This document shows, piece by piece, positions 6,483 through 7,221 of a DNA stretch of 7,221 nucleotides. A program made the translations under genes and the position numbers. Every line of letters starts with the position of its first letter. The first letter of the stretch is position 1. The notes under the pieces are model-generated. The model saw only the letters and a list, made by a program, of their open reading frames with translations, was not told where the DNA came from and did no database searches. Origin of the DNA: Bdellovibrionales bacterium (GTDB lineage: Bacteria > Bdellovibrionota > Bdellovibrionia > Bdellovibrionales > UBA1609); assembly GCA_027451425.1 (NCBI GenBank), contig DAIDJH010000087.1, positions 1 through 7,221 on the forward strand. Reading direction: 5' to 3'.

Positions 6483-7165
6483 TTTTGCTCCTGCCGAAAC
6501 TTATTCTCAGCCAGCATAACCAAACTCGGGTTCGAAAAGGATTTCATGACCGTTTGATAAAGATTCGCGGCATCTTGATGGCGCCCTTGATCTTCATAAA
6601 TTTTTGCAATTCGAATTAACGCATAGCCGGTGAGTTCATTGTCGGGATACAGACTCAACATTTGATTGGCGTAATCGATCGCTTGGTCATTTTCACCGAT
6701 ATTGAAACTTCCGTTGACGATCAAGAACATCGCCTTCGGCACATCGTCGGAATAAGGATGGTTCTGAATAAGCGCTTGAAAAATATCATTCGCTTGCTCG
6801 TAGTGCCCCTTGTTGTACTCGCGGATGCCATCTTGAAAAACGGAGTGCGCCGTTTGAAAACCAAGTTGATCGTTGGATGGCTCCTGCACGACACTCGCCA
6901 GTGTTCGTAGCGGATAGCCTTTTTCACCGGGACCTGCTTTTTTGATCGCGCCCGGCAGTACCGTGGCGACTTCCGTTCTGAAATCGGCGAACTGGTAAGA
7001 CAACAAGAGACGCTGAAACCGCTCTTCACGAACACGGTTTTGCAAAGCTTCAATTTGACTTTGCAGAGTATGAACTGGACTAAAATGCTCGCGAAGGCGA
7101 CTATAGAAAAGCGTCACCGCCAACGTCCACGTTAATGCGAATGTAACCAAAACATTGGTTTTCAT
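6479..7165 (-). CDS. Membrane-anchored TPR protein (CpoB/YbgF-like layout)
   Basis: 228-residue protein predicted to be held in the inner membrane by an uncleaved N-terminal segment (about 4-22) with the rest in the periplasm. A short coiled coil follows (about 32-58), then a linker and three tandem tetratricopeptide repeats at about 105-138, 142-175 and 179-212. These show the usual helix-pair signature, for example GHYEQANDIFQALIQNHP (120-137) and GRHQDAANLYQTVM (194-207). Coiled coil plus C-terminal TPRs is the plan of CpoB/YbgF, which works with the Tol-Pal system, but CpoB has a cleaved signal and normally sits beside tol-pal genes, which are not visible here. So only the TPR class is claimed; TPRs usually bind protein partners. 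A GTG at 7168 directly precedes the chosen ATG. No Shine-Dalgarno is visible; instead the ATG overlaps an upstream stop as TGATG, pointing to translational coupling. Confidence 0.88.
   Translation of the reverse strand: MKTNVLVTFALTWTLAVTLFYSRLREHFSPVHTLQSQIEALQNRVREERFQRLLLSYQFADFRTEVATVLPGAIKKAGPGEKGYPLRTLASVVQEPSNDQLGFQTAHSVFQDGIREYNKGHYEQANDIFQALIQNHPYSDDVPKAMFLIVNGSFNIGENDQAIDYANQMLSLYPDNELTGYALIRIAKIYEDQGRHQDAANLYQTVMKSFSNPSLVMLAENKFRQEQN
6488..6492 (-). promoter_or_regulatory. Shine-Dalgarno supporting a TTG start
   Basis: Minus-strand AGGAG lies inside the end of the TPR gene, 5 bases before the TTG at 6482. It supports this rare start codon for the FecR-like gene over the second in-frame TTG 12 bases further on, which would be too distant. 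Confidence 0.8.
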
Positions 7166-7221
7166 CACATTTCGTATCGGAAAATTTGGGCAAAAGTTGA
7201 AGCCGACGCGCTATCTGGCCG
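7165..7221 (-). CDS. C-terminal fragment of an upstream gene (runs off the window)
   Basis: One minus-strand frame is open from the window edge to a TGA at 7167-7165 and encodes 18 residues ending FAQIFRYEM. The TGA shares its last base with the ATG of the TPR gene (TGATG), a typical junction between coupled genes, and the TPR gene lacks its own ribosome-binding site. That makes a real upstream gene likely, but 18 codons are far too few to name it. Confidence 0.45.
   Translation of the reverse strand, partial: RPDSASASTFAQIFRYEM

Noticed and set aside
6479..7165. Calling the TPR protein CpoB
   Set aside because: The domain order is similar, but the N-terminus looks like an uncleaved anchor and no tol or pal gene is visible nearby, so the name would overstate the evidence.

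Overview
The window is a compact bacterial segment in which every supported gene reads on the minus strand, so transcription runs from high to low coordinates. Base composition is moderate (by eye about half G+C). The content is a membrane-anchored TPR protein, a FecR-like exported protein, a very long cytoplasmic coiled-coil protein, pyruvate kinase, a small lipoprotein, a RhlE-type DEAD-box helicase and a glycine-rich RRM protein. This mix, with pairs of envelope proteins and large coiled-coil proteins, would fit a Bdellovibrionota or former 'deltaproteobacterial' genome. That assignment is inference only; no rRNA or marker phylogeny is available here.

Layout in transcription order: (1) 7165-7221, the last 18 codons of an upstream gene running off the window edge, whose TGA overlaps the next ATG. 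(2) 6479-7165, a TPR protein with an N-terminal membrane anchor. (3) 5697-6482, an exported FecR-like protein starting with TTG inside the stop codon of gene 2. (4) 5634-5696, a 63-base spacer carrying paired direct repeats and the strong ribosome-binding site of the next gene. (5) 3957-5633, a 558-residue coiled-coil protein without Pro, Cys or Trp. (6) 2434-3915, pyruvate kinase, 41 bases downstream. (7) 1879-2388, a lipoprotein, 45 bases downstream. (8) 1799-1828, a good sigma70-type promoter in the gap before the helicase. (9) 538-1707, the RhlE-type helicase. (10) 50-400, an RRM protein with an RGG-like tail. No spacer exceeds 300 bases. No mobile element, tRNA, rRNA or CRISPR array was seen.

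Two functional groups are suggested. Genes 1-3 are translationally coupled and look like an envelope module. The coiled-coil, pyruvate kinase and lipoprotein genes follow closely and may be read through from it. The helicase and RRM gene form a separate RNA-remodelling pair with its own promoter and a leader of about 85 bases, an arrangement reminiscent of cold-adaptation genes.

The most unusual object is the coiled-coil protein. By hand count its hydrophobic residues follow an 11-residue (hendecad) period in one unchanged register from about residue 18 to 553, roughly 49 repeats, with tyrosines concentrated in one core column. This predicts an unusually long, almost uninterrupted hendecad rod, a candidate new cytoskeletal or scaffolding filament.
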